A stretch of 64,000 bases of DNA from Arthrobacter sp. 9V. GTDB taxonomy: Bacteria > Actinomycetota > Actinomycetes > Actinomycetales > Micrococcaceae. This document shows, piece after piece, positions 7,538 through 17,033 of the stretch. A program made the translations under genes and the position numbers. The stretch is from positions 1,937,983 to 2,001,982 of the forward strand of contig NZ_LR732912.1 of NCBI RefSeq assembly GCF_902506065.1, given 5' to 3'. Position 1 is the first letter of the stretch; every line of letters starts with the position of its first letter. Under the pieces are notes generated by a model that was not told where the DNA came from, searched no databases, and saw only the letters and a list, made by a program, of their open reading frames with translations.

Positions 7538-7962
7538 GAGGTGCCTCCTGTTTTGGTTCCGTAGCGTTCGTGCAGGTCATCGACCTTTCCGGCCAGTTCC
7601 TTCTGCTGCTCATCGGACTGCTTGGCGATGCCGATATGCTCCGCTAGCACCTCGGTCACCACGTCCAGCCTTTCCAACGCCTTATCGACGTCGTCGCGCA
7701 GGTTGGTGCTGTGCGAGTTCTGGACTTGGGCGCGTAGCGTTTCGAGCTGTGCCATGACTCCTGGCCGGGCAGGTTCGATGACCTCCCCTGATGCATCCTT
7801 GCGCTCCGGGGCGCCGTTCCAGTCCGAACCAATGGTTTCCAAGCCCTTGAAGATTTTGCGGAACGGTCTCCAGAACTTGAGGATCACGGCGAGGCAGGCG
7901 GTGATGACCGCGAGCGTCGAAATGATTTCACCAAGGGTCAGCCCGGCAAGCCATTCATTCAT
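7534..7962 (-). CDS. DUF2746-like membrane protein with coiled coil (lysis module)
   Basis: Start at 7962 (MNEWLAGLTLGEIISTLAVI), with GGAGG 4 bases before ATG. One membrane helix (about 10-30) is followed by a linker and a coiled coil (about 75-135). This resembles the DUF2746 proteins found next to endolysins in actinophages, some of which are regarded as holin- or pinholin-like. The stop overlaps the endolysin ATG by 4 bases. Confidence 0.65.
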   Translation of the reverse strand: MNEWLAGLTLGEIISTLAVITACLAVILKFWRPFRKIFKGLETIGSDWNGAPERKDASGEVIEPARPGVMAQLETLRAQVQNSHSTNLRDDVDKALERLDVVTEVLAEHIGIAKQSDEQQKELAGKVDDLHERYGTKTGGTS

Positions 7963-7993
7963 TGGTCCTCCAGCCGTTTGATCGCCATTGGGG

Positions 7994-8644
7994 TTAGGCA
8001 GGTAAGGCTTTGAAGGTGTCAAAGTCTGATTGGGTGTTGCCGCCTGCTGATCCGATGGCTATCAGACCTGCCCGTGTTGCTGTTGCGTAGGCCGCGTCGG
8101 TGAGGGTCAGTAAGGTCATGCCGTTTACCCTGCCCTCAATGGTTGATCCGTTGCAGCGCAACGAAAACCTGTCCCCAAGCACTGGCCGGTCAGCAGCGCC
8201 GGAAGCGGGCCCGTTCAGCAACCAGGTCAACACGCCACCGTCGAGCCTTGCCAGCAGCCAGCGGCTTGAGCCCGCACCAATGTACGCGGGGCCGAAGAAG
8301 AACCCGGACGTTCCGGCGGAGTTCGCGCGTACCATGACACCCGCGAGGCCCGTTTGGACCGTCGTGCCGTTGGCCGCCCAAACCGCCTCGACCTCCGCCG
8401 CGGGAATACCCAGGTCAATGAGGCAACCGGATTTCCCGGCCTCAATGGCTTTCACGCGCAACGCGGTTCCGGTGAGCGCGGGGGCTTCAGCGTTATGAAC
8501 CGCAGCCCATGTCTTTCCGCCGATTTCTGTGGAACCCAGCACCGTCCCGGCTGCCCGGGTGAAGTTGTCTTTGGCGAGGATAGCGCGGGCCTTGGGTAGG
8601 GTGTCGGAGAATGTGGCGCCGATGGCGCGGATGATGGCGGTCAT
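7994..8644 (-). CDS. Minor tail protein with concanavalin-like fold
   Basis: 216 residues. The pattern DNFTRAAGTVLGSTEIGGKTWAAV, aromatic beta-strands (SGFFFGPAYIGAGSSRWLLA) and a C-terminal repeat of Gly-Ser strands match the beta-sandwich module often found in actinophage tail-tip proteins, which bind host surface glycans. It lies between the SGNH fibre protein and the lysis genes. Family named by general resemblance only. Confidence 0.6.
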   Translation of the reverse strand: MTAIIRAIGATFSDTLPKARAILAKDNFTRAAGTVLGSTEIGGKTWAAVHNAEAPALTGTALRVKAIEAGKSGCLIDLGIPAAEVEAVWAANGTTVQTGLAGVMVRANSAGTSGFFFGPAYIGAGSSRWLLARLDGGVLTWLLNGPASGAADRPVLGDRFSLRCNGSTIEGRVNGMTLLTLTDAAYATATRAGLIAIGSAGGNTQSDFDTFKALPA

Positions 8645-8655
8645 GGTTAGTCCTT

Positions 8656-10410
8656 TCAGGCCCAGCCAAGGGCGCGAACGCGGGGGGAAGTTGCTGCGGT
8701 GATAACGGAATAGCCCGCCCCGTTGGGGTGCAGGCCGTCCGCCCGTAGTGAGCGGGGGACAATACCCGTGGCGATGTCGGTAACGTCACCTGCCGTGGGG
8801 GTGATCCCGGCAGTAGCAAGGCCGTGCGTCAGGGCGAAGGAGTTGATGTCAACGAACCGCCGCCCCCACCGGTGCGAGGCTCGCCGGTTCCAGGCCATAA
8901 CAGCGTCCCCGGCAGTGGTCCCAGGCGCTCCGGTGGCGCCGCACCATTCGCCAATGACTAGCCAACGATCATGCGGCAGCCAGTCGATAATGGCTTGAAC
9001 CACCCCGAAGGTGTCATCGGATTCTGCCGAGTCCGGCAAGCCGAGCCCGTTGATGGCGGTATGGATGATGACCACACCACCGACAGCGGTTTGCGCGAAC
9101 GATGGCATGAACGAGGCCCGGGCGCAGGGTGTTGCTGCTCCGGCTGTGTCCCTGGTGAAGAAGTACTGATCTCCGGCAAGGTGCGCAGCCCCGGATGTGG
9201 TTCCGGCTGGGCGGGTGATCGTGAGCTTGCCGGGGATCCCGGCAAGAGAGCCCCGCAGCCCTGTCAGGCCGTCGTTGTTCTGTCCGGTCGCAACGTTGGA
9301 CCACAGCAGCGGCCACGCGGTATTCAACGCAATGCCGCGACCCTCCAGGTCCAGCTGGACTTCTACCGGCCCGGTTGTTGGGATGGATCCGCCCACGGGG
9401 TGGAGTTCCCAGACGAGCGCGCCGATGCGGGCGGCGATGGTGGATGCAATTTCACCACCAACGCCCAGGGTTGCGTGGGACGGCCAGCCCAGCGCAGTGC
9501 GCAGGTAGTCCGCTTCGGTGCCGTTCGAGGTGAACGAGTGCCCGATCGTTGTGATCTTCTTAGCCGCGGGCGGGGTCAAGGCGTTACGCATCGCTTCTAC
9601 CGAGTGCGCCGGCCAGCCGCCGTCGTCCGTTTGGGCAATGACGCCTGCACGGTCAAAAGCATCCACGGCCACGAATGAATACCCCTCATAAGCGAGGCCT
9701 TGGAAGAGGCCGAACACTTGGGCCAGCAGCTGCTGAGACAAGGTCGTGGGGGTGCCGTCCTTGGTCGCTTCGAGGAAGTTACGCCTGCCGGCCTCGTCGG
9801 TGATGGCCAGCTCAACGTCCGTCTCATCCGAAAAGGCCGACTGTAGCAACGACCGGATGGCGAGTTCACCGTTCACGGCCGCTGCCGCTGCGTCGGTCAC
9901 GGTCGAGTCCGCAGCAATGGCCTCCGCGACGAGCGGACCGATCAACGGTGGCAATTGAGTCTCAACCATGGGTGTCACGACCGCGGAGACCTGCCCAGGG
10001 ATGTTGGCTCGGCTGATTCCGGCGTCAACCTGCGCATCTGTGGGGGCTCGCGCGAACTCGGCGGCCTGCGCGGCTGCTGCCTGTGCGCCCTGAGCCGCAG
10101 TTCTAGCCTGCTGTGCCTCCGTCTGCGCAGCCAGCGCATCCTCCCGCAGCCCCTTGTAGCTTGAGACCACGACTGTGAGCCCGCCCCCAACGAGTTTGAG
10201 CTGCGGGGACGTCGTGACCATCCAGGGAGTCACGGCGTCGCCCGTTGAGGTGATCGGGTTCGCCAACGGCATGCCGTTCAAGTCCTTCAGCACAAGGGGC
10301 ACCGCGTTAAAGGTGTCATCTGCGTCATACACAGTGACTGGTGCGTTTGCGGCCCTCTCGAATGTGAACGGATCAGCAACCAGCGCGGGGTTGTGGATGT
10401 AGTCAGTCAT
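8656..10410 (-). CDS. Tail fibre protein with C-terminal SGNH/GDSL hydrolase
   Basis: 584 residues from ATG at 10410, preceded by GGAGA; a frame extension to 10563 is not used. The N-terminal ~90 residues form a beta-rich attachment domain. An Ala/Gln-rich coiled coil (about 95-150) follows, then a helical stalk. The C-terminal third has SGNH block I (ITTIGHSFTSNG, Ser nucleophile) and block V (RADGLHPNGAGY, Asp-x-x-His). Such enzymes deacetylate or de-esterify surface polysaccharide, so this is probably the receptor-modifying tail spike. Confidence 0.82.
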   Translation of the reverse strand: MTDYIHNPALVADPFTFERAANAPVTVYDADDTFNAVPLVLKDLNGMPLANPITSTGDAVTPWMVTTSPQLKLVGGGLTVVVSSYKGLREDALAAQTEAQQARTAAQGAQAAAAQAAEFARAPTDAQVDAGISRANIPGQVSAVVTPMVETQLPPLIGPLVAEAIAADSTVTDAAAAAVNGELAIRSLLQSAFSDETDVELAITDEAGRRNFLEATKDGTPTTLSQQLLAQVFGLFQGLAYEGYSFVAVDAFDRAGVIAQTDDGGWPAHSVEAMRNALTPPAAKKITTIGHSFTSNGTEADYLRTALGWPSHATLGVGGEIASTIAARIGALVWELHPVGGSIPTTGPVEVQLDLEGRGIALNTAWPLLWSNVATGQNNDGLTGLRGSLAGIPGKLTITRPAGTTSGAAHLAGDQYFFTRDTAGAATPCARASFMPSFAQTAVGGVVIIHTAINGLGLPDSAESDDTFGVVQAIIDWLPHDRWLVIGEWCGATGAPGTTAGDAVMAWNRRASHRWGRRFVDINSFALTHGLATAGITPTAGDVTDIATGIVPRSLRADGLHPNGAGYSVITAATSPRVRALGWA

Positions 10411-10450
10411 GGGTTCTCCTTTTCGGGCCACTCCAGCGGGCCGGTGGGAA

Positions 10451-11392
10451 TTAGCTGATGCCCCCGCGGGCGATCCAGCAGGCGTTGAGTGACATCCAAA
10501 GTTCGGCGGCCGCCGTGGTTGCCACTGAGTAGGTGAGCTTTCCGTCCGGGTATGCGTAGCCAATGGCTTGCACCATGTGTGGGGCTGACATGCCTACCGG
10601 GAACGGTGTCTTTGCTGGGGGTGCGGCCCAAGCTGGGATCGCCCCGAACTGGTATTCCTTCTGGTAGTCGTGTTTAACGACAGCGACGTTATGGCCGACG
10701 CTGCCTGCGAGGCTGATCAGCCCGGAGGGGTGCACAGTCCATGAAGGGGCGGCATAGGCGCCGCCGTAGTTCTTGTATGGGGTTCCCGTCATCGATAAGG
10801 CCGAGGTCACACTGTCCACGGCCCAGGCGGGGGATCCGGTAGGGTCCGGGGTGTATCGCCATGCCCGGGAACCGACTTGCACGCGGGAACCGGGCACATC
10901 GAGGTAGCCGAGGCTGAGGAAGTCGTTGGCGTAGATCCCGCCTGGGCCGGCGAAGCAGCGTAGATCCACGATTGCTGTGGGCTGTGTCTGCCCCGCCGTC
11001 CACTGAACCAGCCACAAGGGTTGTTCGGCCAGCACGCCGGGGTTGTGCTCGCGCACCGGGAGGGCTTTGCTGGCCCCGCCTGTGACCTTCGTGAAGGTGG
11101 TTACACCTGCTAATGGCTGCCAATTGCGCCGCGCAACGATCATGTCCCAGCGTGTCCCGGAAGTGATTGGATCGCATTGGACGGTGGCAACAGAGTCGCT
11201 GCTGTCCATGACGCTGTCTCCGTACCCTATGCCGGCAGAGAGGTTCACTGCCCGTGCTGTGGAGGGGTGCGGCGACAGCTTCCAGTGCGACGGGTCCAGA
11301 ACCCCGTAGTCAGCGCCGCCGATCCTCGGGAAGAACCTGGCAGACTGAAGTTCATCAACGCTTCCGTCATATCCGATGGAGGTGATGGTCAT
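10451..11392 (-). CDS. Minor tail protein
   Basis: 313 residues, mostly beta-rich, with Gly/Ser/Trp-rich C-terminal repeats (WTVHPSGLISLAGSVGH). It starts MTITSIGYDGSVDELQSARF, as in receptor-binding or upper-baseplate proteins of actinophage siphoviruses. Its ATG overlaps the stop of the Gp37-like gene upstream. Precise role unknown. Confidence 0.65.
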   Translation of the reverse strand: MTITSIGYDGSVDELQSARFFPRIGGADYGVLDPSHWKLSPHPSTARAVNLSAGIGYGDSVMDSSDSVATVQCDPITSGTRWDMIVARRNWQPLAGVTTFTKVTGGASKALPVREHNPGVLAEQPLWLVQWTAGQTQPTAIVDLRCFAGPGGIYANDFLSLGYLDVPGSRVQVGSRAWRYTPDPTGSPAWAVDSVTSALSMTGTPYKNYGGAYAAPSWTVHPSGLISLAGSVGHNVAVVKHDYQKEYQFGAIPAWAAPPAKTPFPVGMSAPHMVQAIGYAYPDGKLTYSVATTAAAELWMSLNACWIARGGIS

Positions 11393-12507
11393 CTGCTGCT
11401 CCTAAAGTCTCTGATGTCCTGCGAGTTGCGTTTGATGGCGCGCGCGAAGATGAGGTCTGCTGAGTCGGTGATATCCCCTACCTGGGGTGTGATGTTCAGG
11501 CCCTTGTCGCGGGTCCATGAAAGTTGGGCTTCTCGGAGCAAGTCGGTGATAAGCAAAGACGGGCCAACCCGGAACGGGATAATGTTGCCGACCTTCAGCC
11601 CGTTCCTGCCGTAGCGGAATTCCTTCGTTTCGGAGAGCGTTAGGGACAGCCCTGACTTCTCGGAGGTCTCCGCCAGAGTCTCTGCTGCGCGTTGGCTGTA
11701 CACGTCACCGTCTTCGGTGTCCCTGGCATCCCGGAACACTTCAATGACGTCACCCCATTCGGCCTCCCGGGATGCGGCATTGAATGCTTGGAAGGCCCGA
11801 AGAACGCCTTCGCCCTTGCCTCCGATGACGCCACGTGTCGCTTGCGGGGCTTCGTTACTCCAGTCCCACTCCGTGACCACGCCTGATGCTTCGCTGAGCT
11901 CCTGTTTGTAGAGGCTCGGTTCGAAGACGTCCAGAACCAGACCGGCGCCTGACTGCTTGATGGTAACGCCGAGGCCGGCGGCCTCCACTGCCGGGAACAG
12001 CCGGTCGTAGATGGGGTGGAAGCGGATGCTCGCGGTGATGGTGGCCCCGCGCCCCAGGCTGGGAGCCACGGTAAGGGGCCGCCCTAGCCGGGTGACAATG
12101 TTCTTCTGAACAATGTCCTTCAGGACCGCCTCAGCCGGGCCTGTCACGGTGTAGTACTCGACGCTCTGGCCGCCGAGCCCAGCTGTGGGGACTGGCCAGC
12201 CCAGCGTGTTGTTCAGCAGCCGGAAGTCGTCTTCCACGGTGACAGAGACTGTGCCCTGCAGGTGCGGGCCGTGGCCGCCACGGATACGAACAGGCCCAGA
12301 GATGATCTGTTCGCCCTCGTACTCACATGTAAGCCGAGCGCCTGAAGTGTTCAGCAGGCCAAGCTTGGCGTTCGCCGTGGACACCGTGATCTCCAGTGAA
12401 CCGGCATGGTTGAACCGCGGCGTCGCGTGGACCTCGATAGCGTCACCCAGCCAGCCTGTCCGGTTGAACGCCTGGTCATAGATGGTTAGCTTGAAAGGGT
12501 TCTTCAC
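11389..12507 (-). CDS. Tail-tip protein, siphovirus Gp37-like family
   Basis: 372 residues. AGGAGG is 5 bases before GTG at 12507; a TTG one codon earlier is less well spaced. The sequence (NPFKLTIYDQAFNRTGWLGD ... VEYYTVTGPAEAVLKDIV) matches the ReqiPepy6 Gp37-like minor tail family, equivalent to the baseplate hub (Tal-like) that follows the distal tail protein. Order tape measure, Dit-like, Gp37-like is conserved in siphoviruses. Confidence 0.75.
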   Translation of the reverse strand: MKNPFKLTIYDQAFNRTGWLGDAIEVHATPRFNHAGSLEITVSTANAKLGLLNTSGARLTCEYEGEQIISGPVRIRGGHGPHLQGTVSVTVEDDFRLLNNTLGWPVPTAGLGGQSVEYYTVTGPAEAVLKDIVQKNIVTRLGRPLTVAPSLGRGATITASIRFHPIYDRLFPAVEAAGLGVTIKQSGAGLVLDVFEPSLYKQELSEASGVVTEWDWSNEAPQATRGVIGGKGEGVLRAFQAFNAASREAEWGDVIEVFRDARDTEDGDVYSQRAAETLAETSEKSGLSLTLSETKEFRYGRNGLKVGNIIPFRVGPSLLITDLLREAQLSWTRDKGLNITPQVGDITDSADLIFARAIKRNSQDIRDFRSSR

Positions 12508-13457
12508 CAAGCCCTCCTATACAGGGGAGTGATTGCGGCACGGATAATCCCGTCACCAGTCATGCTGATGTTGAGGCGCCGGTCTTGCCCTGCAGGGATG
12601 GGCGCAAAGTTTGCTGTCCCAAGGTCCACGGTGCGGTCCACCGGGTTGGACAGAATCTCCGGATCATCGTTGGTTGCCGGCATGTAGGTATACATGACAG
12701 CGGTCTGAACCGTGGGGTCAGTGTTCACTACAAGCGCCTTGCCCGCAGGAACTACGAAAGGGACCTCCACGACGGAACTTCCAACACCAACAGATGCGTC
12801 GGTAGAGCCCCCAACGATCGTCCATACGGGCCATGCATCCTCGTCGCCCGGGTTGTTGATCGACGCGTTTGCCATGGTCGAGCCGGAGCTGATATGAAAC
12901 GGTGGGCCTGGGAAGAAGTCCACAAGCACGTTGCCATTCCAGACGCGGGAGACTTCCGGCCCGGACCAGAAAGGCGCGTCAGCCACCAAAGCAACCCCGT
13001 AGGTGGCCCAGCAGCGCTCGAACGGGTCATGCTCAAACGGGTGCCCGCCGTCGTCCTTGAACCTGCAGCGTAAGGATCGTGAGGACCCGTCCGGTGTCGT
13101 GATGGTCCATATGCCGTACTTCTGCGGGTCCATGGTCTTCCAAAATGCCCGGTCCAAGTCGATCCAGCCCTGCGTGCTGGCATCCTGAAATACGCACAGC
13201 GGCCAGAACACCCGACGGGGATCCGCGACAGCGCCACGGAACCACTGCCCGGCAACGGATGGTGAGCTTTGCACCCATTCCGTGAAGGCCGGCATCGCCA
13301 GGCCCTCAACGCCAGCACGGATCAGACACACACCACCGGAGGGGTCGTTCAGGTCCCACACGGAACCATCCCAACCCGTCCAGGTGACGCGCATACCAAC
13401 CCACAAGGGCACGGGTGGGGCAGGAGGCACATATGGCGCCGCGTAGACGATTTCCAT
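12504..13457 (-). CDS. Distal tail (Dit-like) protein
   Basis: 317 residues; GGAGG is 4 bases before ATG. It lies immediately downstream of the tape measure gene, the conserved Dit position. The N-terminal half has strands typical of a tail-tube-capping domain, and the C-terminal half (from about 190) looks like a galectin-type beta-sandwich (WPVWTIVGGSTDASV). It should form the hexameric ring joining tail tube and tip. Confidence 0.7.
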   Translation of the reverse strand: MEIVYAAPYVPPAPPVPLWVGMRVTWTGWDGSVWDLNDPSGGVCLIRAGVEGLAMPAFTEWVQSSPSVAGQWFRGAVADPRRVFWPLCVFQDASTQGWIDLDRAFWKTMDPQKYGIWTITTPDGSSRSLRCRFKDDGGHPFEHDPFERCWATYGVALVADAPFWSGPEVSRVWNGNVLVDFFPGPPFHISSGSTMANASINNPGDEDAWPVWTIVGGSTDASVGVGSSVVEVPFVVPAGKALVVNTDPTVQTAVMYTYMPATNDDPEILSNPVDRTVDLGTANFAPIPAGQDRRLNISMTGDGIIRAAITPLYRRAW

Positions 13458-16238
13458 TTAGCCTCCTGCCGCTACTGCGCGCAGCTGCGTGACCTGGACG
13501 GTCCGCCGCTTCTTCGTTTCCATCTCGGTGACGATGTGTTCTGGGTTCCCGTAGACGGGGGCGTTGAAGTTCACCACCGTGCCACCGGCAACAGCAGAAC
13601 GTGCCGCCGAGGTCCCGTTAGTGGTGGAATTGCCCAGGTCAGGAACGTTTGGAATGGTCACGAGCTGCTTAGCTGCGGCCGCCACGGACTTCACCTTGTC
13701 GAGGATGCCCAAGCGCGCACCTTCGCCAACCTGCTGGCCAACCTCGAACCGGAACCGCCGCGACGGGGACTTGATCCCAAGGAAGCCCTTGACACCATCC
13801 AGCATCGCCCCGCCGACGTCCTTAATCGCGCTCACGGCGCTGTCGATCATGCCCCTAGCGCCGCTAATAAGGCCCTGAACGATGTTTTGGCCGACGCTCA
13901 CGAGCCAAGTGCTTGCCCCGGATAGGGCTCCCATGATCTTGCCGGGCAGGTCGTTGAAGAAACCGAGGAACCCGGAAATGAACCCGGCGACTCCACTTGT
14001 GATGTTCCGCCAGGTTGAAGCGAAAAACGATCCGATGCCGCCAAGGACGGAGAAGACAACGTTTCCAGCGATGCCCAAGCCGGCCTGAATGACTGACCAG
14101 ACGATTTGTATTGCTCCGCTAACGACAGCGATGATCGTGTTCCAAATGCCGCCGAAGATGTTCTGGATCCCGGACCAGACCTGTGACCAGTTCCCGGAGA
14201 TAATCCCGGTCACAACCTGGATGACGCCTTGGACGATTTGCATAGCGGCTTTGATCACTTCAGCAATCACACCGAAAACCGTCACAACAACTGGCATCAA
14301 GGCTTGAATCACAGGGATCAACAGGCCCATGATCTGGGTGATCAGCGGAGCAATGGCCGCAATGACCATGCCGAAGATGCTGATCAGCGGAGGCATAATC
14401 GACGTGACCAGGCTGATAAAGATCGGCGCAAGCTGCGACACCAGCGTGGTGATGAGCGGAAGCACCGCACCCAGGACCATCGCAATTACCGGCGACAGCA
14501 TGGTGAACGCGTCACCCAGCATCGAAACGAGGCTGACAATGCTCGGCATTACCGCGATGAAAACACCGCTCAGGACGCCGATAAGCGTTTGAATTAAGGG
14601 CTGAACGGTTGTCAGAGCAGAGCCCAGCACCCCAGCAAGGGCCATGCCCAGTTGCCCTACCGCAGCGGCCAGAACAGGCAGGACCGGTTCCAGTGCCTTG
14701 AAAAGCAGGCCGATGGGGGAGAAGGACTGGAACAGCCCCAGCAAAGTTGGTGCAAGCGCCTTGAAAGCGTCAACAACCGGGCGGAGCGCTCCGCCTACCC
14801 CCTGAGCTCCGTCCCGGATGCTGAACAGGAAGCTGACAAAGCCCGAGTCTTCCTCAACGTTGAATGCTTCACGCAGGTTGCCGGTGAAGTCGCCGTTGGC
14901 GAACACATCAATCAGGCCACTAGCGGCCTTACCTGTCCACTCGAAGGCCTTGCCGAGACCACCGGAAAGAAGGTTGATAGCCCCAGTGATTCCGGGCTTC
15001 ATCTTGTCCAGGGCACCCATCAAGCCCGAGTTGATCGTGGCCTGAAGGTTGCCGATGGCACCTTCGAAGGTCTTGGTGGACTTGGCAGCCTCCACAGCAA
15101 CGGGGTCGTTACCGAGCTTCATCAGAGCTTCGTTGAACTCGTCCGCCGTGATCTCACCGGCGGCCATCGCGTCACGAAAGTTGCCGGTATACGCGCCAGC
15201 CTCTTCCAAGGACCGCATCAACGGACCAGCAGCGCCTGGGATGGCGTCCGCCATCTGGTTCCAGTTCTCCGTGGTCAGCTTTCCCGCGCCCGCGGTCTGG
15301 GTCATGACCATGGCCACTGACTTGAAGGTGTCAGCGTTACCGCCAGCGACGGCGTTTAGGTTACCCGCGGCCTTGGTCAGGCCCGTGTAGTCCTTGACGC
15401 CGTTCGATGCGAGCTGCGCGATGGTGTTCTGGATCGTCGGCAGGTCAAAGACCGTCTGATCCGCGTAGTCCTTCGCAGCTTTGGAGGCATCCTCGATAGC
15501 TGAGGTGTCCAGCCCGGCGAAGTCCATCGTGGCTTTGAACTTGTCCGTGGCATCGCTAGCCCGGGCAGCCTCGGCCACGAAACCGCCGAAGACCCCAGCG
15601 CTTGCCAGGGCAATCGCCGGACCAACGAGGGCCTTGAAGCCCCTACCAAACCGGCCACCCGCATCTGATCCGGCTTTGTCAGCCGCTTCCTTGGCTTTGT
15701 TGCCCTCTTCATCAACGGCGCTCTTGGCTGCCCCGGAGAGCTTTGACTTGATGCTCTGCCAGCCGCGGGCGAACCTGCCAGAGGCTTGCTCGCCCGAGGA
15801 ACCGGCGGCGTCCATGGCCTCAGCCAGCTTCGCCTGGGACTGCCGTAGCTGGTCCGATACGGTGATGGTCTTACCGCTGGCTTCGGCCAGCTTGCGCTTC
15901 GCAGTAGCGAGGCGCTCCTCTGCGGCCAGTACACGAGCACTGCCCTGCTCACCCTTGGCCCGGGCCTCGTTCAGAGCAGCCTCGGCCACACGAACCTTGC
16001 CAGTGGCGTCCTGCTCCGCCAGGCGCGCGCTGGAAAGGGCCTTAGCGCCGGAAGCAATTTGGGCGTTGAGTTTCTTGATCAGCGCTTGGCCAGGATCTCC
16101 GGCGCCGACGTTGAACGCGGAACTGAAGGTCTTGCCACCTTCGCGGCCAGCGCCAGAGGCCTCGGAATTGACTGAAGAACGGAACCCCCGGAACGTGGGG
16201 AAGATTGCTATCTGCCCGGACCCGACTTCATCAGTCAC
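13458..16238 (-). CDS. Tape measure protein
   Basis: 926 residues, the longest phage gene, fixing tail length and entering the cell with DNA. GTG at 16238 has AAGGGG 6 bases upstream; a TTG at 16244 abuts that site and is unlikely. Residues 60-200 are Ala/Lys coiled coil. A TP901-type tape-measure core follows (about 225-365, DKFKATMDFAGLDTSAIEDA). Many hydrophobic segments (about 470-720) and Gly-rich helices lie toward the C-terminus. A tail of roughly this gene length (about 1.5 angstrom per residue by the usual rule) would be near 140 nm. Confidence 0.92.
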   Translation of the reverse strand: MTDEVGSGQIAIFPTFRGFRSSVNSEASGAGREGGKTFSSAFNVGAGDPGQALIKKLNAQIASGAKALSSARLAEQDATGKVRVAEAALNEARAKGEQGSARVLAAEERLATAKRKLAEASGKTITVSDQLRQSQAKLAEAMDAAGSSGEQASGRFARGWQSIKSKLSGAAKSAVDEEGNKAKEAADKAGSDAGGRFGRGFKALVGPAIALASAGVFGGFVAEAARASDATDKFKATMDFAGLDTSAIEDASKAAKDYADQTVFDLPTIQNTIAQLASNGVKDYTGLTKAAGNLNAVAGGNADTFKSVAMVMTQTAGAGKLTTENWNQMADAIPGAAGPLMRSLEEAGAYTGNFRDAMAAGEITADEFNEALMKLGNDPVAVEAAKSTKTFEGAIGNLQATINSGLMGALDKMKPGITGAINLLSGGLGKAFEWTGKAASGLIDVFANGDFTGNLREAFNVEEDSGFVSFLFSIRDGAQGVGGALRPVVDAFKALAPTLLGLFQSFSPIGLLFKALEPVLPVLAAAVGQLGMALAGVLGSALTTVQPLIQTLIGVLSGVFIAVMPSIVSLVSMLGDAFTMLSPVIAMVLGAVLPLITTLVSQLAPIFISLVTSIMPPLISIFGMVIAAIAPLITQIMGLLIPVIQALMPVVVTVFGVIAEVIKAAMQIVQGVIQVVTGIISGNWSQVWSGIQNIFGGIWNTIIAVVSGAIQIVWSVIQAGLGIAGNVVFSVLGGIGSFFASTWRNITSGVAGFISGFLGFFNDLPGKIMGALSGASTWLVSVGQNIVQGLISGARGMIDSAVSAIKDVGGAMLDGVKGFLGIKSPSRRFRFEVGQQVGEGARLGILDKVKSVAAAAKQLVTIPNVPDLGNSTTNGTSAARSAVAGGTVVNFNAPVYGNPEHIVTEMETKKRRTVQVTQLRAVAAGG

Positions 16239-16249
16239 GTGCAACCCCT

Positions 16250-16932
16250 TTATGTAGTTCTGATTTGCCCGAAAGCGCTGTACTGCTTCAGCTGAGCCTC
16301 GGCTTGGGCGCGTTCCTCAGGGGTGATCTCTTCAACGGGCTGGTCTGCGGGCCACGGCCAATCCGGGACATAAGGCGGAGTGCCCTTCTCCCGGTTCACA
16401 TTGATCGCCTGGGCGAGTGAGGCTGTGGCCAGCATCTCGGCGCGGCTCATTGGGTAGGCCCAGCCCGAAACTGCAGCGAACAGGTGCGAGCCCATGTCCT
16501 GCAGGACCTGCTCGGCTAGCTCGACAGCTTCCCAAACCGGCAGGGATCCGCCGATGTCCTCGACGGATACCCCCAACCGGCGGAAGTCGTAGGCTATTGC
16601 CCCTCGGTGTTCTCGGAGGAGTCCGCCGAGCCAACGGATTTTCCCATGCTCACCGACATCCGGGCGGCGAGGGCTTGGCTGTATTCCGTCAGGATTTCGG
16701 CTGCGTCAGCGGTGTCTAGCTCGTCCAGGGCCTTGTTATTGGCTGCGCTGAAGATCTTGGACATGAAAAATTCGAACTCTTCGAACTGGGTCTTTTCCTC
16801 GCCGCCCATGAGTTTGCGGACGGTACCGAATTTGACGGTCAGAGGCAGAGAAAGTTCGCCGTTGGGGGTTTGGCACTTCAATACGTTCTCGACAACGAGG
16901 TACTTGGGTTTGGGGGCTGCTGCGCGGGCCAT
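16250..16932 (-). CDS. Tail assembly chaperone GT (made by -1 frameshift)
   Basis: The G frame (from 16932) and the downstream T frame (to 16250) join at the heptamer GGGAAAA (16639-16645). Reading in the zero frame gives 98 residues to the AAA codon; slipping back one base continues with IRWLGGLLREHRGAIAYDF... for 129 more, total about 227. The T part has no good start of its own (TTG in place). This gene pair before the tape measure is the classic lambda-G/GT arrangement: GT binds the tape measure and recruits tube subunits. Confidence 0.85.
16594..16932 (-). CDS. Tail assembly chaperone G (zero-frame product)
   Basis: 112 residues from ATG at 16932, with GGAGAT upstream. Charged, helical (KTQFEEFEFFMSKIFSAANN). 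It terminates 45 bases after the slippery heptamer. It is normally made in large excess over the GT fusion. Position between major tail protein and tape measure supports the role. Confidence 0.83.
   Translation of the reverse strand: MARAAAPKPKYLVVENVLKCQTPNGELSLPLTVKFGTVRKLMGGEEKTQFEEFEFFMSKIFSAANNKALDELDTADAAEILTEYSQALAARMSVSMGKSVGSADSSENTEGQ
16639..16645 (-). other. -1 programmed ribosomal frameshift site GGGAAAA
   Basis: On the minus strand the codons are ATG GGA AAA TCC, giving the X-XXY-YYZ heptamer G-GGA-AAA. A -1 slip leads exactly into the frame of the downstream T segment, which stays open for 129 codons. No stop intervenes. The zero-frame stop is at 16594. Confidence 0.85.
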
Positions 16933-17033
16933 TGGATCTCCTATGGGATGTGGTGGGTTTGATGGGTTGGTGCTGCGGTCCCGCGCTCACCCATCGAAAG
17001 CGCGGGACCACAGGTTTAGGGGAGCCGGTGAGG

